Shown: positions 35,401-47,130 of the stretch, in pieces
How the letters are laid out: each line of letters begins with the position of its first letter
How positions within the stretch are numbered: the first letter of the stretch is position 1
Origin: Schistocerca nitens
Taxonomy: Eukaryota > Arthropoda > Insecta > Orthoptera > Acrididae
Assembly (NCBI RefSeq): GCF_023898315.1
Contig: NC_064616.1
Coordinates: 536,381,102 to 536,445,101 of the forward strand
Direction: 5' to 3'
DNA: 64,000 nt
Program-made: the position numbers and the translations under genes
Notes under the pieces: model-generated
What the model saw: the letters and a program-made list of their open reading frames with translations, nothing else
Told to the model about the DNA's origin: nothing
The model's database searches: none

Positions 35401-35645
35401 TCGAGCAAGGTAGCGCAGTGGTTAGCTAGCTGGACTCATATTCGGAAGGACGACGGTTCAAACACGCTTCCGGCCATCCTGGTTTAGGTTCTCCGTGATT
35501 TCCCTATATCGCATAAGGCAAGTTCCGGAATGGTACCTTTGAAAAGGCACAGCCGATTTCCTGCTCCACCCTTCCCTGACCCGAGCTTCTGCTCCTTCTC
35601 TAATGACCTAGTTGTCGACAGGACGTTAAACACCAATCTCCTCCT
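35401..35645 (+). mobile_element. tRNA-derived SINE, fourth family
   Basis: Plus strand: A box 'aaggtagcgcagtggttagc', B box 'gacggttcaaacacgc', then a body with 'cggccatcctggtttagg', 'ccgtgatttccctatatcgc' and 'ttgaaaaggcacagccg'. This head differs from the three other SINE types in the window. The copy is diverged, and its 3' limit near 35645 is approximate. Confidence 0.75.
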
Positions 35646-35987
35646 CCTCTATCGCATATCATATTATAGCAATGGGGACGTGAGAGTCGTATCGATGAAA
35701 GTCTCGTCGCAAGACCTTTATTGTATTACGACGTATCGTATATCCTGTCGTCTCAGTGTAGACCGCGCCGAAATGTTCTATAAACGAGAGATCATAAGGT
35801 TTTCAGGTTTCACTCTTAGATGTCTGTATACAGACGAACGAGGCTCGCATTTTTGGATGCTTTTAAAATCACAGTGCATTCCATCGGGAAATTCAGAACT
35901 AAACTTTTTGAAGACGACAGGCACTGATGGCCAAAGATTGGCCAAAGATTTCGAGTGAATTGATCCTGAGGCATTTCAGATGTTTCT
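35646..35987. other. Gap, nothing recognised
   Basis: Short unique-looking stretch with an open frame carried over from the SINE; not considered coding. Confidence 0.45.
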
Positions 35988-36862
35988 TATACAGGGTGTT
36001 CCGAAACTCTTCGTTCAAATTAATACAGGAGTCCAGAGAACATGCAAACATAAATATTTCGGTAAGGAACATAAGGTCTCTGAAGTCACCTTGTAACGTT
36101 AGGTAACATTTTGGCAGTGGTACTGACGTAAGCAGTTGAGTCGGTGTCACTGACTAATAATGGGTACTGACGTTCAAAACTGCTTTGTGTATAGGTTGTT
36201 GGCTCTGAGGTCTACTTGAAAACAAACCGATTCATTCTCAAGCATCACAGCCTTGTGACAACAACGGTGATTTCCACGTAAACACACAAGTTCAGTCGCA
36301 ATCGTTACTACCTTGTGACAACAGAGGACATGCATCAGTTTACATGTTCTGAAATGGCTGTAATATATCTGGTATACCGGTCTGTGAGCGGAAACGGACG
36401 AGCTGCAGTATTAGAAAATCGACAGCGCCTTCCCAGCAGATGGGTTCAACATCAGACATCCGTACGTCTGCATCACTTGCCACGTGAAACATGTACTTTC
36501 CGAGCGTGTTTGCACGATTCAGGTAGGAATTGAACTGTGCGAACTCCCGAAATGGATTCTGCGACATGCTGAAGACACTCTATCTGTAAGTATACGATGC
36601 ACTGCACACATCCTTGGTGTCAGTGGTAGCCTTGTGTGAAATGTTACACGACCAGCTGCTTCATCCTTTTCATCTTCAGCGCATGACACAGATATATCCT
36701 CAAGATTGTACACAATGTGTACAATTAACACAATGGATTTTGCAATAGAGGACACCTCTCATTTCCTCCTAGGTCGTGTACAGCGAGGAGGCTTTGTCTA
36801 CTTACGAAGACTGTAGTAGTACGGCAAAGTGGACATCAAGGAGTTTTGGTAGTGCAGGTGGC

Positions 36863-37665
36863 CTGCATCAGGGGCATGTATGTACTCTGGGGCAAACCTA
36901 TTGTTCTCCTTTCATTGAAAGGTCCTTAACCTATTGTTCTGCTACGAGGATTAAGACCCCCTGGCGATAATCCACCATCTTGATTTACAGGTTATGACCC
37001 CCAGGGATTATACACAAATTTTACTGGTAGGTCCTTAACGTATTGTTTCCCCCTCACTCCTCCTCATCCTCACCACCCTTCCACTGCCTCCTCCCTCATC
37101 ACTCCGGGAACTCCCCTCTTCGATACTGGCACAGTTTTGATATAAAGTTGATTGACTAATTAATTAAATCGATCAATTAATGATCCCCTCCCCCTATGCT
37201 AAGTCCAACAGCCCTCCCTCACCCCTCCACCTCCAGGAAATTGGCGGGAAAAAGACTCAGCCTATAGGTCATTTGGACGGAAATCGATTGCAGTGTATGG
37301 AATATGGTTTAAACAATTTCGACAGTGTGTGGATTACTGTTTAAACAGTTTATAGGGTATGATACTGTGCATGGAACATCGTTTATTTATTTATATAAAT
37401 ATTTTGGTAATTGTCTAAAATTTTAGACAATGTGTGCAATATTGTACACTTAAACAATTTAAGAGGTATGAGACAATATGTGGAATACGGTATATTTATT
37501 TATGTGAAGAATTTGACCGTTGGCAGGAAATCGATTGAGGTGTATAGAATACTGTTTAAACAATTTAGGCAATGTGTTGAATATTATTTATATAAACAAT
37601 TTATGTCATTAAGGTGATATATTGAACATTTAAACAACTGCGATGCTTTTTCATTCTCATCGTGC
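36863..37665 (+). repeat. Left terminal inverted repeat with internal sub-repeats
   Basis: About 800 bp. The outer part has two related blocks around 'ccttaacctattgttctgc' and 'gtccttaacgtattgtttcc', then a C-rich stretch and a palindromic 'attaattaaatcgatcaatt'. The inner part holds two copies of a ~60-bp unit (about 37278-37340 and 37526-37586), each containing GTTTAAACAATTT, plus weaker versions between them. Confidence 0.75.
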
Positions 37666-37871
37666 AATACCGCCATGAAAAACCCATCACACGTAAATAC
37701 ACAGTTAAAAATCTTTCGATAGCGAATCATGCACCACCCTTCGTCCCCTGTCCACTGGACCGCACCCAATGCCGACTCGCGCAACTGCACATGCAGCTAG
37801 ATTGGGGGTTCTGCAAAGCGCCACCATGCCACAAGCTACACGCACGTACTCGCTCGGGCAACACGACTGAC

Positions 37872-38057
37872 AAAATGGTTCAAATGGCTCTGAGCACTAT
37901 ACGACTTAATTTCTGAAGTCATCAGTCGCCTAGACCTTAGAACTAATTAAACCTAACTAACCTAAGGACATCACACACATCCATGCCCGAGGCAGTATTC
38001 GAACCTGCGACCGTAGCGGTCGCTCGGTTCCAGACTGTAGCGCCTAGAACCGCAAGG
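37872..38057 (-). mobile_element. tRNA-derived SINE inside the long-inverted-repeat element
   Basis: Reverse copy with head on the right (minus-strand B box 'ggttcgaatactgc'). Perfect 10-bp target duplications cacgactgac lie at 37862-37871 and 38058-38067. It inserted just inside the left inverted repeat. Confidence 0.95.
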
Positions 38058-38199
38058 CACGACTGACCGACCGTTTGTCATGGTAATCCTCAAATTCCGT
38101 CCAAGCTGAAACTGCTTGTTTCACAGTGCACCGCGGCTACCTGGAAGGGCGTTCAGGAGGAGTCGGCAACCAGAAGTACTGGATTAGCTCGGATTTTTA

Positions 38200-39921
38200 C
38201 GTGTGTAATTGATGAGTCCACTTGTTGGGTCTAGGCAGCGTCAGCGACAGCTGGCGAAGAGACCAGTGTGCTGGGTGAGCACAACAGAGCGGACGACTGT
38301 TTCACAGAGCAAGACCGCACTGCAGTTCCTTCTCTAAATCCTCGAACAAACGAAAAAATGGCTGACATCGAAATAAGTGTCCAAGGAATAGAAAAGCAAC
38401 TGGAATCACTCAACAGAGGAAAGTCCACTGGACCTGACGGGATACCAATTCGACTCTACACAGAGTACGCGAAAGAACTTGCCCCCCTTCTAACAGCCGT
38501 GTACCGCAAGTCTCTAAAGGAACGGAGGGTTCCAAATGATTGGAAAAGAGCACAGGTAGTCCCAGTCTTCAAGAAGGGTCGTCGAGCAGATGCGCAAAAC
38601 TATAGACCTATACCTCTGACGTCGATCTGTTGTAGAATTTTAGAACATGTTTTTTGCTCGAGTATCATGTCGTTTTTGGAAACCCAGAATCTACTCTGTA
38701 GGAAACAACATTGATTCCGTAAACAGCGATCGTGTGAGACCCAACTCGCTTTATTTGTTCACGAGACCCAGAAAATATTAGATACCGGCTACCAGGTAGA
38801 TGCTATTTTTCTTGATTTCCGGAAGGCGTTCGATACAGTTCCGCGTTGTCGCCTGATAAACAAAGTAAGAGCCTACGGAATATCAGACCAGCTGTGTGGC
38901 TGGATTGAAGAGTTTTTAGCAAACAGAACACAGCATGTTGTTATCAATGGAGAGACGTCTACAAACGTTAAAGTAACCTCTAGCGTGCCACAGGGGAGTG
39001 TTATGGGACCATTGCTTTTCACAATATATATAAATGACCTAGTAGATAGTGTCGGAAGTTCCATGCGGCTTTTCGCGGATGATGCTGTAGTATACAGAGA
39101 AGTTGCAGCGTTAGAAAATTGTAGCGAAATGCAGGAAGATCTGCAGCGGATAGGCACTTGGTGCAGGGAGTGGCAACTGTCCCTTAACATAGACAAATGT
39201 AATGTGTTGCGAATACATAGAAAGAAGGATCCTTTATTGTATGATTATATGATAGCGGAACAAACACTGGTAGCAGTTACTTCTGTAAAATATCTGGGAG
39301 TATGCGTGCGGAACGATTTGAAGTGGAATGATCATATAAAATTAATTGTTGGTAAGGCGGGTACCAGGTTGAGATTCATTGGGAGAGTGCTTAGAAAATG
39401 TAGTCCATCAACAAAGGAGGTGGCTTACAAAACACTCGTTCGACCTATACTTGAGTATTGCTCATCAGTGTGGGATCCGTACCAGATCGGGTTGACGGAG
39501 GAGATAGAGAAGATCCAAAGAAGAGCGGCGCGTTTCGTCACAGGGTTATTTGGTAACCGTGATAGCGTTACGGAGATGTTTAATACACTCAAGTGGCAGA
39601 CCCTGCAAGAGAGGCGCTCTGCATCGCGGTGTAGCTTGCTCGCCAGGTTTCGAGAGGGTGCGTTTCTGGATGAGGTATCGAATATATTGCTTCCCCCTAC
39701 TTATACCTCCCGAGGAGATCACGAATGTAAAATTAGAGAGATTAGAGCGCGCACGGAGGCTTTCAGACAGTAGTTCTTCCCGCGAACCATACGCGACTGG
39801 AACAGGAAAGGGAGGTAATGACAGTGGCACGTAAAGTGCCCTCCGCAACACACCGTTGGGTGGCTTGCGGAGTATAAATGTAGATGTAGATGTAGATGTA
39901 GATGTAGATGTAGATGTAGAG
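38200..39921 (+). mobile_element. 5'-truncated LINE (CR1/jockey-like) with ATGTAG-repeat 3' end
   Basis: One reading frame from about 38268 covers the reverse transcriptase: KSTGPDGIPIRLY, NYRPIPLTSICCRILEH, LDFRKAFDTVP, SVPQGSVMGPLLFTIYINDL, the catalytic RLFADDAVVY near 39080, WQLSLNIDKCNVL, VKYLGVCVRNDLKWNDHI and the C-terminal RAARFVTGLF. Only two stops lie in it: TGA at 38712-38714 (in place of Gly in HGFRKQRS) and TAG at 39771-39773, after which FFPRTIRDWNRKGR continues in frame to TAA. The endonuclease part is missing (5' truncation); the left limit is approximate. The 3' end is a run of ATGTAG units. The same family occurs on the minus strand at 63130-64000. Confidence 0.9.
39878..39920 (+). 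repeat. (ATGTAG)n 3' tail of the LINE
   Basis: About seven tandem ATGTAG hexamers directly after the LINE's 3' untranslated region. Several LINE clades end in short tandem repeats rather than poly(A). Confidence 0.9.
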
Positions 39922-39929
39922 AAGAATGA

Positions 39930-41695
39930 AAGTGATGGACAATAGTACTGGACGTTTTGACAACACTCGAATTCCTGCCACTGCAATCATCCCCAGATAC
40001 CGTTTTATGGCCAGGAGTGGTGCACTCTGACATACACGCGCATCCACAACTGCGACTGCGGCCGTGGTGGAAATTTTCACTGACCTCTTTACACTTTTTT
40101 CATGATCAAGAGTCTGTTTGATGTTCAGGATTTTTTTTCATCAGATGTGTCTAGTAGAAACGCTGAGGTGGAGGGGGGTACGTACAAGACCTCGGATATA
40201 TTTAGCGCTACAATTTATTTGTGATGCAAAGTTCATTACTTGATTTACATTAATGTTTGCGTCTGATACTCAAACACTGAAAATATGTTTTACTACAAAT
40301 AATGATCATTGTATGGTGTTTAAGTGATCTATTTGAGTCCTGTAAACTGTTGAACAATTAACTGGACTGCATTGTCCAAATGGATTACTTCACTTTATTT
40401 TTGATATCGAAATTCCGTCAGCCTTCATTTGCCTCCAGCATCAGCCAATAGGAATACAGTGTTCTGAGGAGAAATGAAACCTCCATCTTCGTGTTTGGAG
40501 CCGTTGGACCACACAGAAAAGCATGGAGTGCTTTGTTGGGAGCGACAGAGATGGGAAACGGGTCTGCAATTTTCCGATCAGCAGAATGCTGACATTTGAT
40601 GCTTTGTTTGGAGGCCGCGAGATGAAAGTAGGCCGATATCCGGTCCGGGGTCAGTGGTATTTAGTAACGTGATTTGTGATTAGGACACTGGGCAGTTTCG
40701 ACTTTCGTGGCGGCACCCTGACGATGGACAGACACGCGGAAGACCCAAACTGTAGCTGCTATATCGCACATCATACCATTCCACTGAGATTACAGTTATT
40801 ATGTCGTGGTGAGGGAGAGTAGAGGGATGCCATCACGATGTCTGCTTAAGAGAGGGACCCCGTATGATGCAAAGTGATAAAATAAGTAATGGGTACCAGC
40901 ATATTATTGAATTTGGTTTGAATTTCGTGTCATAAGATGCTTCTAGTCCAGCACAGTGTGAGTGTTAGGGATGCAGATGGAGGGGTCGAGGCGTAGGGAA
41001 GGTGGAACGTCCTCTGGTGGTGGCACTGTGCACTGTACACAGAATGTCAAGGTGAACACACACAGGATAATAAGACAACAGCTTCAATCTGCCGAGGTGT
41101 AATTACATATTTAGGACATGTAGCTGCTTGATGTGAGCTTTCCCCAGCCCCTGCAAATTGAATTTTATAAATAAACAGTATATTCTATGCTATATAATTG
41201 AATTTCTCGTCTTGAGATCCTTTCTCTTCTGCATAGATGGCAGCTTAGAGCTCATGACGGAATCCCTTCTCAGTCAGGAATTAGCCTTGGAAGGAAGGCA
41301 TCTGCCGTGCATTGGTACTCCACAGGGGTTTACTGTGTAAATGTACTTTGTTTGCAGTCTGGTGAAACCGCAACCGACGGCGCATGCAGGTCTGGGAGGA
41401 CATGAGGCGAAACAGAGAAAGAGCACTTGTTTCTATGGGAATTTCTCGGATGCTTTTGTTCGAGGATTAGTATGACACCCGGTCTGTCACTCACAGTGTC
41501 CGACTGGAGAACTGAGCATGGCACATAGCGCTGCCGCGAGTTGCAGAACACCGATCGAGCTGCGTGTGCGGTGGCATAAGTCTGCATTGCGTGCGGTCTA
41601 ATGCACAGGGGACGGTGGGCGGTGCTTGCTATGTGATCCAAAGGTTTTTAACCTTGTAATTACGTGTGGTGTGTGTTTCATGGTGGTGCTCCTTG
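39930..41695. other. Interior of the long-inverted-repeat element, unrecognised
   Basis: About 1.8 kb between the LINE and the right inverted repeat. Short open frames only, no domains recognised. It may be original cargo of the element. Confidence 0.4.
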
Positions 41696-42382
41696 TTCAG
41701 TCAGGATGAAAAAGCATAACAGTTGCTTAAATATTTCATATGTTATGTTTTTCATGTAAATTGTTTAAATAATCGATATTGCACACATTATCTGAACTGT
41801 TTAAACAATATTCTTAACACTGCATTTGATGGCATGCCAACTGCCAAATTCTTTACATAAATAAATAAACGATATTCCATACACACTCTCATATCCTACA
41901 TACTGTTTAAATAAACAGATTCCATACAATACCTAAATTTTTTAAATGATATTCCACACCCTGCAATGGATTTCCCTCCAAATGCCATCAACTGAGTCTT
42001 TTTTCCGCTAATATCCTGGAGAGGGAATGGAGAGGGAGGGCTGTGGGCTTTACCATAGGTGGAGGGGTTAATTAAATGATCGATTTAATTAATTAGTCAA
42101 TCAAATTGATTGTGCCTGTATCGGCGAGGGTTGTTCCTGGAGGGATCGGGGAGGAGGTGGTCGAAGGGGGGAGGACGAGGGGGAAAGATGGGGGGGGGGG
42201 GAACAATAGGTTAAGGAACTGTCAATCAAATGTGTGGATTATCCCCATGGGTTCATAACCTGTAAATCAAAATGACTGATTATCTACAGGGGGCCTTAAT
42301 CCTGTTAGCAGAACAATAGGTTAAGTACCTGTCAATCAAATCAGGGCTGTCTCTGAGTGCATACTTGCTCCTGATGTGCGAA
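41696..42382 (-). repeat. Right terminal inverted repeat
   Basis: Reverse-complement partner of 36863-37665, slightly shorter and diverged. Matching landmarks include the G-rich tract at 42189-42202 opposite the left C-rich stretch and 'aacaataggttaag' at 42202 and 42313. Confidence 0.75.
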
Positions 42383-43268
42383 ATGAGACTAACAAAACGC
42401 CCTACATCCGCTTTGCCCTACTACTGACTATTTCAGTATCCACAATTCGCATGTTTCAGCACATGTGACTCCATGAGGTACTTGAGCTCGTGCTAATCAA
42501 CAGCGATTAAGTGTACCATGTGGGCTGGCATTAGATGATACGCTGACTGGACCATGTATTCATTCTATCTCAATGGATGAAGCCAGATGTACTTCCAGCA
42601 CGATAGGGCGACAGCCCCTTTTTGCATAGCTGTCAGGAACCACCTGAGAGCTAACAAACTCAAATGTCTGGCTCAGCTGACGTGGCCCTTCTGCATGGGT
42701 ACCCAGCCCACCACACGTCACGTGTCTGAATTGTTTGCTCTGGAAGCATATAAGGTAGTTTGTGTACTAAACCTCTATGGAACATGAAATGTTCTCGTAG
42801 TCAGGATTGCTGTCGCTGCTGCTGTACAAACAAACAAATGATTTAAATTTCAGAAAAAAAGGTCGCCAGATCTCTCCCCGGTTGAGAACTTTCGGAGTAA
42901 TATGGGCTGGGCGCTCCAAGCAGCTCGGAATTTTGACGTCCTGACGTTGCCAACTAGACAGAATTTGGAGCGAAATCCCTCTTAACGACCTACTACAACT
43001 CTGTCAATTGATGCTTAGCGGAATAACTGATTGCATAAATGCTATAGGTGCAACAACGCGTTATTGACTTGCTCAATTTGTGAAGCTCTTTCTGTTATAT
43101 TGGAATCATTTATCTGTTAGTACATGTACATCACACCTACCGGTTTATGACCAGTTCGGGCAATCCTTTGGTAACATGTCGTTTTTTTTGTCTTACAATG
43201 TATATTTGTTTAGATGTTCTGTATCTCCTATATTAATCTGAACGAATAGTTTCGGGACTCACTGTATA

Positions 43269-46200
43269 TTCTCAGTTCTGCCCGCACCACACCTTGAAAC
43301 TGAACGATCGCTGCTGAAAAGCCAGCACCCTGCTTCTCTTCTCAAAAAGCACTATTTCTGTGTACTGAATTATTAATTAATTATCCAATTTGGATCATAT
43401 CGCTTGCTTCTATAATTTCTCCTGTTATAAATCACTACCTATTGAACCTATGCTTTACTTTAGCTTTCATATCTTGCTAATTGTGACTGTTAAGATTATT
43501 TCAGTAGGGCCTTGAGTGAGTTCTACCGTCCGAAGTGTCCCATCTATTATCGCTGTACCCTTGTAAAATCCATTAGGTTCACTGCAATATGGCACATCGT
43601 CATTGTTACCTATACAGTATATTTTACTGTATTTTCTAATCTCTAAGTTATGTCTTCGTTGCTGTGAAACAAATCTCTTCTATCGAACAAGCGTCCATGG
43701 TTCTTGCAGTATGCGTTTCAAAACTCCCGTTCATTCAATTTTTTTTGGTTCATACTAACACCTCTGAAAGTTACCGACCCTACACTCATAGGAACAACAG
43801 TAGTGGTGCTTGCATTCCACCATTAGACACATCAGGACGATTTTTGTTTATATCTTTCAACTCGGTCGTTTCTAGGCCGGAGTCCCTTACCTCACATTGA
43901 TAGATTTACCTTTCTCCATGGTCTCTGAATATTTGTAACGTGATCACGGAATCATCCTGAATACGGAGCTGCCGTTACTTTTCCTGTCACACGTATGCAG
44001 TCAAACGGATGTGAACATAACCAACTCATATGTAAAATGACCACACTATAAAGATATTGAACGCTGCTCAGTACATTTTCATTGTTCAGTTATTTCGCGC
44101 TTTTAAGCGTGGATATTTTTCTGTCTTTAGCAGGTGAATCAGATAACAGCCCGAATCGCAGTGGAGCCTGTTTAGCATGTTTGAACAACACGCTATGGTT
44201 TTCGTCGAGCTCGGATGGTAATGTTAATTTGGCGGCCTGATGGTGTGGTTCGGTGTCTGCAGCACGTCAGCGTGTTTAGGGCAGTTTGACTACGTGCTGG
44301 TGGAGCCCATTTGCCAAACGAGTTTGTTAATCATTCATAAAGATCGTGTGATTCATATGTAATTATTTTCTTGGTCCACATCGCGAAGTTTAAGGTACAG
44401 CATTTCAATCAAAATTTCATCATGCTAGAGCGTGTCTCCCGTATAGAGATATGGTCTTCGTGCCTTTGTAAAGAGCATATGTTTCAATGGGTCGTACGGT
44501 ATTTGCTTCCTGTTAATTCTTTAGAATAGTAGAACTCTTAAAAATTCCACACTACCTACAAAGAGCTAGATTTGATGTCTTCCGCTGCACATAGACGTCC
44601 TTTGTCTCATTTCAGCCTGCTTTGTAACTTGTGTACCACGTGTTTAACGTGTTTGTGACCTCTAACGTAGCGAGTGCTACTGTGGTTTAATTGCTATCTA
44701 GTGATATTTACACGGGTTTTATATTCAAATAACTCTCAAATAATTAATTTAATTCCAACCACTTTCGTATTTAGACGAGCTTACGACGATCCGCTCTTAG
44801 CATTTATCCCAAAATCACTAGATGTACTGTACTGCCTTGCTACGATCAGCTTCAGTGGCACTCATTTATGAAAAGTGAGGAACATTAATCACATGTGTAA
44901 CAATTAACAAGCTTGGTGTGCTATTTTGGAGACGTTAGACGTGTTGCTATTCCTGATGCTGGAATTATGTTGTGTGAGACGTTTTGGACAAGTAGAACGT
45001 AAATTTTTTACTTTAAGATCATACTTCAGTGAAACAGGATCACATTTAAGCTTGTTAGTCGTATGTACTGTTGAGCCTAGAAGTTCTTTCTTGTGCAGTA
45101 TTATACACTCATCTCAGGAAATATTACTAGACATACATGTGCAGTTTGCCTATAGTAATTGTGAGTATTTGTATGTTAATATGTGAAAGTGTTAGATGAA
45201 AACAGGATTATGGATAGACTCATTGCAGTGATATGAGTGGACTCAAGCATTTGTTTGTATTCTTCTTGTAATTAAGTCGGAGTTTGTTTCTTCTATGTCA
45301 TTTTGTGACGGCAATTTGCTTTTGCATTCTGTGTTTCGTGGATTACAGTTTATGTACTCACTATTGAGACATTTTTTCCTCGAGAAACAATCATGATGAA
45401 TGCAACACTTTAGAATAGAGAGACACTTGGTACTAAAACTCACTGTTATATAGATGTGAGAGTAGGTGATGGTACACTGATGATTTCTGCGAGGGAATTA
45501 TTCTTGTGTGAGACACTGCATATGTTTGAGGCATGTTTTCTAACCAGGTGACATTAATAACACCTTATTGTAGAAAGGACGTGCAATTTTTTTTCATCTA
45601 TGTCAATGAGAAGCGAGTTTCATTTTAGTAAGTGTGCTGCAGTGTTTTGTTTCGTTATCCTGAGTGAATATTTTCTTTATTATTCCTGGAGTGTGAAATA
45701 TGACTGTGAATTAAATGACTGTCTGAACTGTAGGGTTGACTGTTTTAATACCGTTATATTACAATTGTGTCTGTGCAGCAGAGCATTATTGTGGGTGCGC
45801 TACTTATCGTTTTGCAGCTGACGACTGTATAATTTTAATTGATTTGTTACTAGGGTTCATTTGGCCTGATGCAACAAATAACATCAGGAAGGTGCAAATT
45901 TGGAGTTGAGTGATTATACTCATTTGTGGAGTGAAATAAAAACTTTGGATAGAAATGTGAAATGTCTTTTACCTCACATCCTATGGAGAATTTGAGTATG
46001 ACGATGGGTACAGTTTAGTGCACAATCACTTTCACATAATTTAAGGCTGATAAATACACTGAAATACAGAAATGAAGCGCCGTTATTAAATTTATTTGCT
46101 CACGAAATGCTTATCTCAGGATCTGAAACAAAGACTATTGGCATCTATAGAAATGAGGCATTGTGGGACATTGACTGATGAGAATTGAAATACTCTGGTA

Positions 46201-46769
46201 TCTGGTACTGGATGTCCGTTAATTGTAATTAATATTTAGTCTCTGTGGATTAAGGGCACTGGTCTAAAATTTTTTGCATTTTACCTCTAAAGAAACGAAA
46301 GTAGAAGTGATTTATAGATTTAAATCAGCTGACAAGAATTCTGAGGTTAAAATAGTCCCCCTGTTCAGGGTGACAAATGAACTAGTTGTTTACGTTTCAC
46401 AGCCGGACTTATGAGACATTGTAAGAGCTACGTGCAAGGCATTGTGGCAAGGGTTCCTCTGCCATAAGTGAGTGAGTCGGGCACTTCCAGTACAATTTGG
46501 CATCACTGCCTTACATCGTGACTCCAGTCACGAGAACATTGTGGAATTTAGAAACCAGATTAGATTTTAACTGTCGTTTGTCACGGCTGCTTGCTATAAT
46601 GCTCCTTTGGTTCACTTGTTACTGGAACGATATCGTCGCAGGTGGAAGTGAATGCATGTGAGGTGAAGTACTGAACTCAAGGGATTGTTCTATTGTGCAC
46701 TGTAAGCTTACACAAAAATACACCATATCAGCAGTACCATACATGATAACTGAAGCTACACCTGATCAG
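43269..46769. other. Long gap without recognised genes
   Basis: About 3.5 kb. From about 44.6 kb the plus strand becomes visibly rich in G+T (many 'gtgtgag', 'gttttg' words). No domain, repeat end or splice pattern was recognised. Confidence 0.45.
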
Positions 46770-47130
46770 ATGTTATTCGTGGATAAGAAAGGTGGCCATT
46801 AAAAAAAGCAGCGAAACAAATGTACGCCTTGTACTTGGGATGCAGAGTTGGAAACCAAGATAAATCGTGGGCTCTACACGTGTACTGCACCTTGTGTTCG
46901 CGTAAATTGAATGCTTGGCTGCATGGCAAAAACGTTTCCATAAAGTTTGCTGTGCCAGACACCTGTGTGAACCCACAAATCATGCATTAGATTGCTGCTT
47001 TTGTGTGGTGCCTACCTTGAGGAACGAGTCAATACCAAAAAGAGAAATATTCAGTTTCCTGACATCCCATCTGTCATTCGCCGTGTGGAGCAGCGGCACC
47101 ACAAGATGATGGACTACTGCTGTATTTGCT
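46770..47130 (+). pseudogene. Second, diverged copy of the cysteine-rich family (N-terminal part)
   Basis: Three plus-strand frames in succession match the N-terminal part of the 14754-16406 family: KKAAKQMYALYLGCRVGNQDKSW..CTLCSRKLNAWLHGK..FAVP, then CEPTNHALDCCFCV, then KKRNIQFPDIPSVIRRVEQ. The corresponding words there are [39 protein letters not shown] and KRHIVYPDLPSARMPVQ. At least two frameshifts separate the pieces. Divergence is high, so it is a different subfamily rather than a recent duplicate. No C-terminal part was found. Confidence 0.65.

Larger units (their letters stand above)
36863..42382. mobile_element. 5.5-kb element with 0.7-0.8-kb terminal inverted repeats
   Basis: The two ends are reverse complements. 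'catcaggggcatgtatgtac' at the left corresponds to 'catcaggagcaagtatgcac' read from the right end inward. The match continues through 'cctattgttctgct', 'gatttacaggttatga', 'attaattaaatcgat' and 'gatgctttttcat' to 37665 on the left and 41696 on the right. The interior (37666-41695) holds a SINE, a LINE and about 1.8 kb of unrecognised sequence. No transposase is recognised inside, so it is probably non-autonomous. Foldback or MULE-like elements have such ends. It inserted inside a mariner transposase region. Confidence 0.75.
35988..43268 (+). mobile_element. mariner-like transposon, split by a long-inverted-repeat element
   Basis: The left terminal repeat 'cagggtgttccgaaactctt' (35992) is mirrored at the right end by 'gaatagtttcgggactcact' (about 43244-43263), with TATA/TA at both outer ends. 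Without the 5.5-kb insertion at 36863-42382 the element would be about 1.8 kb. The transposase reads plus: MHQFTCSEMAVIYLVYRSVSGNGRAA (from about 36330), then LHPFHLQRM and QDCTQCVQLTQWILQ. After the insertion come FQHDRATAPFCIAVRNHL and WPFCMGTQP (42590-42700). Several stops and shifts; inactive. Identified from general mariner motifs; the exact subfamily is not assigned. Confidence 0.8.

Noticed and set aside
35530-35958. 142-codon plus-strand open frame
   Set aside because: It begins inside a SINE and continues into unrelated sequence; no domain and no splice support.
39878-39920. Tandem ATGTAG repeats as a possible CRISPR-like or regulatory array
   Set aside because: They are directly tandem hexamers without spacers and form the 3' end of a LINE; the same tail is on the copy at 63130.
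36863-42382. Polinton/Maverick as an explanation for the long inverted repeats
   Set aside because: No polymerase, integrase, ATPase or capsid-type gene is recognised inside and the element is short; foldback or MULE-like is a better fit.
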